Source of the DNA: Planctomycetota bacterium | Lineage (GTDB): Bacteria; Planctomycetota; J058; JAJDCP01 | Reading direction: 5' to 3' | Assembly (NCBI GenBank): GCA_029260765.1 | Contig: JAJDCP010000082.1 | Coordinates: forward strand, 22,551-86,550 | DNA: 64,000 nucleotides | Shown here: one piece after another, positions 44,122-51,659 of the stretch | Layout: each line of letters begins with the position of its first letter | How positions within the stretch are numbered: position 1 is the first letter of the stretch | The notes under the pieces: generated by a model | Database searches by the model: none | Told to the model about the DNA's origin: nothing | What the model saw: the letters and a program-made list of their open reading frames with translations, nothing else | Translations under genes and position numbers: made by a program

Positions 44122-47100
44122 ATGCTGGGCTTCTTCCGACGCTATGAAAAAATCATGTTCTGGGTCTTCATCATCCCGGCTCTGCTCGGTTTCGGTATGG
44201 TTGCGCCCGTCGCGACCATGCTCGACAGCCGCTCAGACCCTGTTTTGCGAGAGATCTGGGGCGAGCAGGTCAAAGACCGCGACATGAAGGCCGTGCAATG
44301 GGAGCTCAGCAACTTCTACCGTTTCGGTCTGCGTCCTAGAGGTTCGGACGTTACGGAGAAGGAATCCTGGGAGTTTCTCGCCTTGCGGCGCACGGCTGAC
44401 GAGGCCGGCATCAAGGTCGCCCCGGACTTGCTGTTGAAGGTCGTTGAGGCGCGCTACCAGCCCTTCAAGGCCTTCCTCGACATGCGCGAGGATCCCAACC
44501 TGGCCAACCTGCCGCCACAGTTCCTCGAATACGAGCTGCAACGGCGCCAACAGGCCGTCGTCTTGCCCAGCCTGCAGCATACCGACTATGTCAACCTGCT
44601 CCAGCTCACCGGCGTCAACAAGCAGTCCTTCGAAAAGACGGCTGGAGACTTCGCCAAGATCGAGCTGCTGAAAGGCATGGCACGCAACACCTTCAGCGTG
44701 TCGTCCAGCGAACTGCTCAAGGTCTTCAAGGAACAGGATGCGTTGCGCAGCATCGAGTATCTGCAACTCGACGCGCGGGACTTCTCGCAGACGCTCGATA
44801 GCGTCAGCGAAGACAGCATCGCGACGTATTTTGCAGAACACAGCGACGACTACATCATTCCTGAAGAGAAGGCCCTGCGCGCCTTCATGTTCGATGTCGC
44901 CAGAGTGCGCAGCCAGGTCCCCGAGCCCAGCGCCGAGGACATCGAAGAGTTCTACGAAGCGAACAAGCATATCTACTATCCGCAATCGGACTCGACGTTC
45001 TTCCCCCTCGACGAAGTGCGTCGCCTGGACATTTCCAAGAAGCTGCGCGGACAGCGCGCCCAGCCCTTCTTCGAAGGCCGCTTGGCAGAGATCAAAGGGG
45101 CCGCCGACAGCCTGGCTTTCGACGCCCTGCTCGAGGCCTTCCCTGCGGCAAACCCCGTCCTGAGTGACACGCTCGCGGCCGACCGCCTGGGCGACTTTGG
45201 CCCCTTCCTGTTGTATCCCAGCGTGCCGGTCGCGCTCGACACCCTCGAGGTCGGCGCGTTGGCACAGGCCGAACAGCTCTCCAATGACAAAGTCATCGGC
45301 ATCTGCTTCGCGGAGATCTCCGAGCGGTTCGAAGAACGCCTGCCGCCCATCGAGGAGGTGTCCTTCGCGATCCGGGCAGAGTTGCTGGGTGTCGAGCTCA
45401 GCGACCTCGAGCGCACCTACGAAAACACCAAGGAAGACTACACCAAGCCCACTCTGTACAAGCTCGAGTACGCCTATGGCGACTTCGAGGACTTCGCTGC
45501 CAACAAGGTTCCGCCGCCGAGCGAAGACGAGCTCGTCAAGACCTTCGAAGACAACCCTGCAAGCTTTGCGACTCCCGGAGACACCACCACGCCCAGTCTC
45601 GACGACCCCGCAGTTCTCGAGCGGGTCAAACAAGCCGCGCGCCTGGCGTTTGCCAAGGAACGTGTGCAAGAGCGCCTCAAGAAGATCGAAGAGAGCCTTG
45701 AAGACCCCGAAGGGCCCACTCTGGAGGTCGCCGCCGCCGATGGCAACGTCGACTACTACAAGACGGATTTCGTCGAGAACAGTGAGCTCTTCGAAGATGC
45801 CCGCATGGGCAGCGCCCGCTACTTGACCCTGCTCCTTGGGCAGGAAGCAGGAAGCGTCTCAGGAGCCTACCTCAACGACCGCGAGACCGGTTGGGCATTC
45901 ACCCAGTTGGTAGAAAAGAAGGCCGGCGGCGTGCCCGCCTTCGAGGAAGTCCGCAATGAGCTGCTCACGGACGCGTTGGTCGCCAAGGGCCTCACCGAGC
46001 TCCAGGAGAAGGCTCCAGAGCTGCTGCAAGAGCTGCGCCGCACCGGCACGCTCGCCGAGACGCCCCATACCCGTGGCAGCACCGAGTTTTTCAACCGGCG
46101 CGCGACCATTGTGGAGGGCATCGGCGAGCTGCCAGCGTTCGTCCGCCGCAGTTTCGAGCTCGCGCCCGCGCAGACCTGGTCGGGCCCCGTGGTCGACACT
46201 GACAATCAACTGGCCTGGCTGATCCGCGTGGCCAGCACACAAGACGCACCGCTGGCAGAATTCGCCGACCGGGAAGTCGAGCTACGCCAGAGTGAGCAGG
46301 CCCGCTTCCAACGCGCCCAGCTCAAGACCTGGGAGTTGAAACAGGTCACTCGTTGGCTCGGTGTCACACCCGAGGTTGTCTCCGAGCTGGCGAGCCTGCG
46401 CAGCGGCTCGGCCCCGGTGCAGCTGCTCGAGCTACGCGCCCTCAGCGTCAAGGCCGACGTGCCCCGCGCGCTGATCGAAGTCCTGCGGGAGCGGTTGCTG
46501 GCAGACCCCTCGGACGAGAACTGGGACGCCGTGGCGCTCAAATACTCTGACGACCTCTCCGATCTCAACAGTGCCCGCAAGGCGGGTGTCGTTGACGGGG
46601 ATTGGCGCGCCGAGTGGGGAGAAGCCTTCACGGAGGCCGTGTTCGCGCTCGAGACGGGCACGCTGTCCGAACCGATCGAGAGCCCCAGCGCCTACCACAT
46701 CGTCGAAGTCACCGGCGTCGGCGAAGACCTGAGCGGTTCGAAATTCACGGTCGAACACATCCTGTACGGCTACAACCCCGACGACGAAGAGGATTGGGGG
46801 GAAGCGGCGAGCGAGGAAGAGCGCCGGGCCGTGGCCAAAGCCCAGGCAGATTCAGCCATCGTCCGCCTGCGGGCGGGAGAGGCAGAGTTTGTCGAGCTGG
46901 TGCGCGCCGAGTCGGATGACCCCGGAGCAGAGACCAACGATGGCGAGTATTCCTGGAACTTCCCGGGCACAGGCTTCATGCCCGAGTTCGTCGCCACGGC
47001 TGAGAGCCTGGATGTCGGGCAGATCTCCTCGCCCATCGAGATCAGCAGCCCGTCCTACAAGGGATTCCATGTCATCCGGCTGAAGGAGGTCGAGTACCTG

Positions 47101-48018
47101 CCCAAGATCCGGCAGATCATGGTCTTGAAGGGCGCGCGCGTCGACGAGACCGACCCCGAGGTCAGCGCCAGAATGCTGGTCAACATGCAACTCGACGCCG
47201 ACAGCGTGCAGCTACGCCTCGATGCCGGAGAGACCCTCGAGGAGATCGGCAACGATCTGGTCAGCAGCAAGCCGCATCGCTATGAGTCGAATGAGACCTT
47301 CCGCGGCCAGGTCGAGCGCGGCGGTCTACGCGAGGTGCTCTTCGCCTCGACGGCCCAGATCACTCAGGTCGCGCAGCAGTTCGCCTATACCGACGACGCG
47401 CCATCCGACGCGCAGTCCTTCCTGCGCTGGTTCCGCGCCCGCATCGGCAGCTATGAGCAGCGGTCGATGTCGCGGCTTGAGAAGCGAGTCTGGGCTCTGC
47501 CCAGTGGTGAGATCTCGAAAGTCACCAAGGTTCAGGGTGGAAACGAGCTGATGTTCGCGGTGGACAGCTCGCTCGTCGATGAGGAGCGCAACTTCCGTAC
47601 GGTCTACCGAATCGTGCTCAAGGGCGCCGACAGCGCCGACCGGGCGAGCAAGCTACGGGCCGAATTCGTCGCGAACATCAAATACCGCGAGGTGAACGAG
47701 GCCCAGCGCAAGGCCCTGTATTTCATGGAGATGGCCAAGAAGCACTCGCGTGCCGCGAGCCGGTCGGTGTATGGCTGCCTCGGCTCATTCAGCAAGGCAG
47801 GAACCTTTGCCCATTATGGAGCCGAGGCAGAAGCCCGATTGCCCCAGGCCAAGCTGTTCCAACCCTTCCGGGTCAGGCAGAACGACAAGGTCCATTTCCT
47901 CGAGCTGCTGGACACCCGCACACAGGAGAAGGCTGAGCTCGAGCTCGCGATCTACCAGGATCTCGAGAACTGCTTGTCGATCCGCAAGCCTGAGCACCAG
48001 CTGATGACTCTGCCATGA
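44122..48018 (+). CDS. Double-length PpiD-like membrane foldase
   Basis: The N-terminus (MLGFFRRYEKIMFWVFIIPA) with one membrane helix and a following SurA_N-type helical chaperone domain (to about residue 250) is typical of PpiD, a membrane-anchored periplasmic foldase. Two parvulin-like segments lie far downstream: one near 775-865 (ALKYSDDLSDLNSARKAG, then LSEPIESPSAYHIVEV) and one near 873-990 (FTVEHILYGYNPDDE, FVELVRAESDDPGAETNDGE, SPSYKGFHVIRLKEVE). A third helical region follows to residue 1298. PpiD proteins are usually about 620 aa, so this one is twice as long. The ATG lies 62 bp after scpB with GGAGAAAG eleven bases upstream. Confidence 0.85.
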   Translation: MLGFFRRYEKIMFWVFIIPALLGFGMVAPVATMLDSRSDPVLREIWGEQVKDRDMKAVQWELSNFYRFGLRPRGSDVTEKESWEFLALRRTADEAGIKVAPDLLLKVVEARYQPFKAFLDMREDPNLANLPPQFLEYELQRRQQAVVLPSLQHTDYVNLLQLTGVNKQSFEKTAGDFAKIELLKGMARNTFSVSSSELLKVFKEQDALRSIEYLQLDARDFSQTLDSVSEDSIATYFAEHSDDYIIPEEKALRAFMFDVARVRSQVPEPSAEDIEEFYEANKHIYYPQSDSTFFPLDEVRRLDISKKLRGQRAQPFFEGRLAEIKGAADSLAFDALLEAFPAANPVLSDTLAADRLGDFGPFLLYPSVPVALDTLEVGALAQAEQLSNDKVIGICFAEISERFEERLPPIEEVSFAIRAELLGVELSDLERTYENTKEDYTKPTLYKLEYAYGDFEDFAANKVPPPSEDELVKTFEDNPASFATPGDTTTPSLDDPAVLERVKQAARLAFAKERVQERLKKIEESLEDPEGPTLEVAAADGNVDYYKTDFVENSELFEDARMGSARYLTLLLGQEAGSVSGAYLNDRETGWAFTQLVEKKAGGVPAFEEVRNELLTDALVAKGLTELQEKAPELLQELRRTGTLAETPHTRGSTEFFNRRATIVEGIGELPAFVRRSFELAPAQTWSGPVVDTDNQLAWLIRVASTQDAPLAEFADREVELRQSEQARFQRAQLKTWELKQVTRWLGVTPEVVSELASLRSGSAPVQLLELRALSVKADVPRALIEVLRERLLADPSDENWDAVALKYSDDLSDLNSARKAGVVDGDWRAEWGEAFTEAVFALETGTLSEPIESPSAYHIVEVTGVGEDLSGSKFTVEHILYGYNPDDEEDWGEAASEEERRAVAKAQADSAIVRLRAGEAEFVELVRAESDDPGAETNDGEYSWNFPGTGFMPEFVATAESLDVGQISSPIEISSPSYKGFHVIRLKEVEYLPKIRQIMVLKGARVDETDPEVSARMLVNMQLDADSVQLRLDAGETLEEIGNDLVSSKPHRYESNETFRGQVERGGLREVLFASTAQITQVAQQFAYTDDAPSDAQSFLRWFRARIGSYEQRSMSRLEKRVWALPSGEISKVTKVQGGNELMFAVDSSLVDEERNFRTVYRIVLKGADSADRASKLRAEFVANIKYREVNEAQRKALYFMEMAKKHSRAASRSVYGCLGSFSKAGTFAHYGAEAEARLPQAKLFQPFRVRQNDKVHFLELLDTRTQEKAELELAIYQDLENCLSIRKPEHQLMTLP

Positions 48019-48068
48019 CACGGCCTGCGTACACCAAGACGAAGCTACGCCCCCCGCATGAGGTGATC

Positions 48069-48482
48069 ATGAAACGCTCCATCCTGCTGCTTTGCGTTCT
48101 CGGCTTCTGCGCTGCTCTCACGGGTTGCGACGCCGCTGTCCGGGCGGAGGGCGACGGCGAAGTCGTCGACGACGCGATCGTCTTCCATCCCGATGGCAAC
48201 GCCTACTGCCCTTTCTGTGGCGAATCGATCGACCTGACGGACGAAGACAACCGGGCCGCACTGTGCACCAACTGCAAAGAGGAAGTGCGGGTTGTCGGTC
48301 GGCGGGTGATCTGTTCTGATTGTGGCGGCAGCGGAGTCTGCCATCTGTGCCTGGGTTCCGGGGTAGGCGAGCATATCTCCACCTGCCGTTGCGCGGTCGC
48401 CGAAGAACGCGGCAATTGTCCGATCTGCGAGGGCGAAGGGTTCTTGCTTATGGGCGATGTGAAACCCAAACAGGACCAATAG
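48069..48482 (+). CDS. Cys-rich lipoprotein with DnaJ-type CxxCxGxG motifs
   Basis: The ATG at 48069 has GAGGTG just upstream and opens MKRSILLLCVLGFCAALTGC, a lipoprotein signal with a clear lipobox. The mature part of about 118 residues has a rubredoxin-like pair (CPFCGES and CTNCKEE), then CSDCGGSG, CHLCLGSG, CRCA and CPICEGEGF. The C-terminal run resembles the DnaJ zinc-binding region. An extracytoplasmic zinc or disulfide site is inferred. An earlier ATG at 48015 overlaps the previous stop but would bury the signal peptide. The next gene downstream is the SelW-like selenoprotein. Confidence 0.8.
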   Translation: MKRSILLLCVLGFCAALTGCDAAVRAEGDGEVVDDAIVFHPDGNAYCPFCGESIDLTDEDNRAALCTNCKEEVRVVGRRVICSDCGGSGVCHLCLGSGVGEHISTCRCAVAEERGNCPICEGEGFLLMGDVKPKQDQ

Positions 48483-48507
48483 GCCTCGCCCCAGGAGTGT
48501 ATCAGCG

Positions 48508-48542
48508 CGCCCCAGCCTCTCCCCACGGAGATGCCTGGGGCG
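48508..48542 (+). terminator. Hairpin after the lipoprotein gene
   Basis: CGCCCCAG (48508-48515) pairs with CTGGGGCG (48535-48542) around a 19-base loop. There is no T tract, so termination is uncertain. Confidence 0.35.
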
Positions 48543-48638
48543 TCGGCTCCCCCCCTGGTCCATTCGCTGGTTCTCCATCCCTGTGACGAAACCTGGCAGC
48601 GAACCTGGACCCGGAGTACAATGCATCTCCGATCCCAG

Positions 48639-48663
48639 CCCCGCAGCAGGCTCGCTGCTGGGG
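48639..48663 (+). other. Hairpin in the leader of the selenoprotein gene
   Basis: CCCCGCAGC / GCTGC-T-GGGG with a six-base loop, followed by TTT, ends 21 bases before the GGAGG ribosome site at 48683-48687. An overlapping CCCAGC/GCTGGG pairing (48634-48639 with 48657-48662) gives a second possible fold, so it could be a terminator for the upstream gene or a leader switch. Confidence 0.35.
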
Positions 48664-48693
48664 TTTGGCGACGCAAGATCCTGGAGGTCCACG

Positions 48694-48924
48694 ATGCAGA
48701 TCCGCATCACCTACTGCGGTGTTTGAAACTACCTACCCACGGCGACCAGTCTGGCCGCCACCCTCAAGAAACGTTTCGCCGTCGATGCCGAATTGATCAA
48801 AGGCGGCGGGGGCATCTTCGACGTCGAGATCGATGGAACACGCGTGTTCTGCAAACACGAAGTGGGCAGGTTCCCGGATGATGCCGAGATTATTGCCAGC
48901 ATTGAGCAGTTGCAGGCGTCCTGA
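48694..48924 (+). CDS. SelW/Rdx-family selenoprotein (UGA-encoded selenocysteine)
   Basis: The ATG at 48694 follows CTGGAGG. Translating through the in-frame TGA at 48724-48726 gives a 76-residue protein that matches the Rdx/SelW family from end to end. It starts MQIRITYCGV, then selenocysteine as residue 11, then NYLPTATSLAATLKKRF, later AELIKGGGGIFDVEIDGTRV and VGRFPDDAEIIASI. Cys8 and Sec11 form the CxxU redox pair where many homologues have CxxC. GGGGIFDV and GRFPDD match the family's GTGGVFEV and GGFPE motifs. A hairpin suited to bacterial SECIS function follows the UGA. Rdx proteins have a thioredoxin-like fold and bind redox partners; the substrate is unknown. Standard gene callers would stop at the UGA and miss it. 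Confidence 0.85.
48741..48759 (+). promoter_or_regulatory. Putative bacterial SECIS element
   Basis: GGCGACC (48741-48747) pairs with GGCCGCC (48753-48759), with one A-C mismatch, around the loop AGTCT. The stem begins 15 nt and the loop 22 nt after the UGA. The E. coli fdhF SECIS presents an AGGUCU apical loop at a similar distance, so position and loop agree with SelB recognition. Confidence 0.6.
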
Positions 48925-49169
48925 GACGATTGTGCCTGGTGTCGAGCGGGCGACGACGAACGCGGGCCAGCAACTTTGAGATGCCGCCTGGAATCGCGCG
49001 CTTGCACGGTTCTCGTGCGCTCTGCCGGTTTTAATGCTAACCTTCTACGGCAGGAATGACGTAACATCCAGGGCATGTGGACGGGCATTAACACGGCCAC
49101 ATCGGTCTGGCGTATCGGAGTGCTACAGACGGTGTGTCGTTGACGCGATCCCGCTCTCTGGAGTCTGTT
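48925..49169. other. Spacer before the zinc-ribbon kinase
   Basis: No gene is seen. A relatively AT-rich patch (TTTTAATGCTAACC, near 49030) may belong to a promoter, but no well-spaced hexamer pair was found. Confidence 0.3.
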
Positions 49170-51083
49170 TTGGTCTGCACCGTGTGCTCGCATCGTAACC
49201 CACCTGACGCGCGCTTCTGTCTGTCGTGCGGTAAGCCTGTGGGCTCAGCTCCGTCTGCCTCTCAGAGACGACCTCGACCGGGCCCGCCGGCGCGCGGGCC
49301 TGCCTCAAGTGGCCCCCAACGCAGCGTGCGCACCCCGCACCCGCGCGGCGGGCGCCCGCCGAAACCGCGAAGCGGGCATTCCCCCACCCCGCGTGGCGTC
49401 GTCAATAGCGTGAACACCCACCGTCCGCGCAAAGAGCCGACGATGTTGGGCAACCAGCAGACCATGTGGGAGAACGCCCCCGGCGAAGCAGGGCCGCCGA
49501 CAGGTCGTCATATCACCCGTATGCCCGGCGCTCCCCTGCCCGCTCCTCGGGCTTCTACGCGCCGCCGACTCAAGCGTCCTGGCCCCGCACAGAACGGCCC
49601 CAAACCTCGTTTGGCTGCCCCGGTTCCCGCACCTGCACCGCCCTCGCACGATTCCTTGACCGGAGGCGACGACCCCGATCTGGAGTACATCGGGCAGACG
49701 TTCTCAGGCTACAGGATTGACGGCAAGCTGGGTGAAGGCGGCATGGGCTCGGTGTTTCTAGCCTTGCAGCTCAAGCTCCAGCGCAAAGTGGCGATCAAGA
49801 TCCTTGCCCCGCTGCTCTCCAAAGACAAGAGCTTGATCGAGCGTTTCGTGCGCGAGGCTCGCTCGTTGGCGCGCATCGACCATCATGCCATCGTGCCGGT
49901 GTACGACATGTTCGATGCTGACGGCATGTTCTGCATCGCGATGGGATTCGCCGGAGGCGGCACGGTCAAAGACCTGCTGCGCAAGAAGCGCAAACTCAGT
50001 GAGCGGACGGTGGCCAACATCCTGTTGGAGTCTGCCCAGGGCCTCTGGGCGGCCTTTCAGGAGGGTATCGTCCACCGTGACATCAAACCTGACAACCTGC
50101 TGCTGACAGACAGGAACAAAGTCAAGATCGCCGACTTCGGCTTGGTGAAGGCCACCGAAGACAACGACAACCTCACCCGCACCGGTGCGATGATGGGAAC
50201 TCCGGCCTACATGTCCCCCGAACAGTGGAAGGACAGCCGTCGCACCGATCATCGCTCAGACCTGTATTCCCTGGGATGCGCGGGCTTCGAGTTGTTGACC
50301 GGAAAGCCCCCATTCGTCGGTCCCGCTACCGTCAACTTCATGAAGCAGCACGTGATGGAGAAGCCTCCCCACGTCAAGACCATACGCCGTAGCCTGTCCA
50401 ATTCGCTGGCGAACATCGTGATGCGCCTGCTCGAAAAAGACCCCGACAAGCGCTTCCAGACCGGACTCGAATTGGCCGAGGCCCTGGCCCCCCTCGCCAA
50501 GAGCGGCAAGAATTCCGCCGATGCAGCCAGCTCCAACGTCCCAGGCTCCAAGACCGAGTGGAGCCCGCCGCCGGCCCACGACGGCAAGACGCGGCTCGCG
50601 CCCACGATCCACAGCAATGGCTCCGAAGCCTTGCAGTCCGATGGTGGCGGCGATTGGGGTTCCGGCCCGCTCTCGAAGGCCGCCAGTGCTCCAGCCCGAC
50701 CGCCCTCGCGGCGCCGGCGCCGGCGGGGAGACGGAGGAGGTTTCTTCCTGCTGGTTGTGATCATCGGCCTGTCCATAGGCGGCTACTTCTACCGCGAAGA
50801 GCTGATGGACTTCATCCAGCCCGCTCCCTGGAAGACTGCCCGGAAGATCGCCGAGAAGAACAACCAAGAGTGGATCGAGATGCGGGCACGCCTGACGAAG
50901 CTCAATATCTCGCCTCCGGACGAGGCTATTCAAGCACTCGAGGCTTGGAACGAAGGCGAAGAGCACGTCAGATTCGAGAAGTACGTTGAAGCGCAAGCGG
51001 CCTTCGAGCTCTCGGCGAGTCTCTTCGAAGAGGCTCAGATGATGGGCTTCCGCAAGATGCAAGAGCTCGAGAATGAGCCGTGA
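49170..51083 (+). CDS. Zinc-ribbon Ser/Thr protein kinase with one membrane helix
   Basis: The TTG at 49170 has GGAG six bases upstream and places a zinc ribbon at the very N-terminus: C3-x2-C6 and C17-x2-C20, with NPPDARFCLSCG typical of such ribbons. A GTG at 49134 is the longer alternative. A long Pro/Arg-rich, probably disordered linker leads to the kinase: LGEGGMGSVF near 187, VAIKIL, HRDIKPDN near 303, DFG near 322 and GTPAYMSPEQ. After a basic linker (PPSRRRRRRG) a membrane helix (about 524-545, FFLLVVIIGLSIGGYF) is followed by about 95 extracytoplasmic helical residues. Its stop overlaps the next gene (GTGA), which suggests coupled translation. Confidence 0.9.
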   Translation: MVCTVCSHRNPPDARFCLSCGKPVGSAPSASQRRPRPGPPARGPASSGPQRSVRTPHPRGGRPPKPRSGHSPTPRGVVNSVNTHRPRKEPTMLGNQQTMWENAPGEAGPPTGRHITRMPGAPLPAPRASTRRRLKRPGPAQNGPKPRLAAPVPAPAPPSHDSLTGGDDPDLEYIGQTFSGYRIDGKLGEGGMGSVFLALQLKLQRKVAIKILAPLLSKDKSLIERFVREARSLARIDHHAIVPVYDMFDADGMFCIAMGFAGGGTVKDLLRKKRKLSERTVANILLESAQGLWAAFQEGIVHRDIKPDNLLLTDRNKVKIADFGLVKATEDNDNLTRTGAMMGTPAYMSPEQWKDSRRTDHRSDLYSLGCAGFELLTGKPPFVGPATVNFMKQHVMEKPPHVKTIRRSLSNSLANIVMRLLEKDPDKRFQTGLELAEALAPLAKSGKNSADAASSNVPGSKTEWSPPPAHDGKTRLAPTIHSNGSEALQSDGGGDWGSGPLSKAASAPARPPSRRRRRRGDGGGFFLLVVIIGLSIGGYFYREELMDFIQPAPWKTARKIAEKNNQEWIEMRARLTKLNISPPDEAIQALEAWNEGEEHVRFEKYVEAQAAFELSASLFEEAQMMGFRKMQELENEP

Positions 51084-51571
51084 CCAAGGAAGCGTCTCCC
51101 TCGGGTGACGCTGACGGCTACATCCCCGATTCCGCATACGACGGCATGGACGAAGAGGCGCTCGAGGCTGAGCGCGTCGAGATCCCCGTCCCCCCAGAAT
51201 ATTTCGCCGATCTCGAACCCGACCAACTCGACTACGACTCGGAATGGGAAGACGGGCTTGACGAGCTCCAGCCAGACCTCAGCCATTCGGTGCATCCAGA
51301 GCGCGGATGTCTGGTAGCCTGGCACTGCCGTCAGCATCCGGTCCCCAATGCTCTGCCTGGTTGCGAGCTGAGTTGCGTCTGGACCCGCAACTCCAGCGTG
51401 AAACTGCCCAACTGCTTCGGTTTCTATCGGGGACAGGGCCTGGTCGACCCCGGTGAGCCGCTCTACGACGTGGTCCGTCAGACCTGCAGGCGCTGCCTGC
51501 AGCAGCGTCTCTGCGCTGTGGAGTACACGCGGCGCAACCCACGACGCGCAGCGCTCGAGCCAGAAGACTGA
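51080..51571 (+). CDS. Acidic Cys-rich protein of unknown function, coupled to the kinase
   Basis: It begins at GTG in a GTGA overlap with the kinase stop. The first 70 residues are strongly acidic (ADLEPDQLDYDSEWEDGLDE). The remainder holds eight Cys and several His (GCLVAWHCRQHP, GCELSCVW, TCRRCLQQRLC), the spacing of a metal-binding or disulfide-linked module. There is no signal peptide. I recognise no family. Overlap with the kinase gene makes a substrate or partner role possible. Confidence 0.7.
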   Translation: MTKEASPSGDADGYIPDSAYDGMDEEALEAERVEIPVPPEYFADLEPDQLDYDSEWEDGLDELQPDLSHSVHPERGCLVAWHCRQHPVPNALPGCELSCVWTRNSSVKLPNCFGFYRGQGLVDPGEPLYDVVRQTCRRCLQQRLCAVEYTRRNPRRAALEPED

Positions 51572-51659
51572 CCCCGCGCCTCTCCCGACAGGCCACTGCC
51601 CCTTGGGCTGCGACGAGAGCATGTGGTACACTGGCAAAAACCGACTACGGCAGGACAGC

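Noticed and set aside
48724..48726. TGA read as an ordinary stop making the SelW-like gene a pseudogene
   Set aside because: The frame, motifs and end of the protein are intact after the codon, the codon replaces the family's redox Cys, and a SECIS-like hairpin follows.
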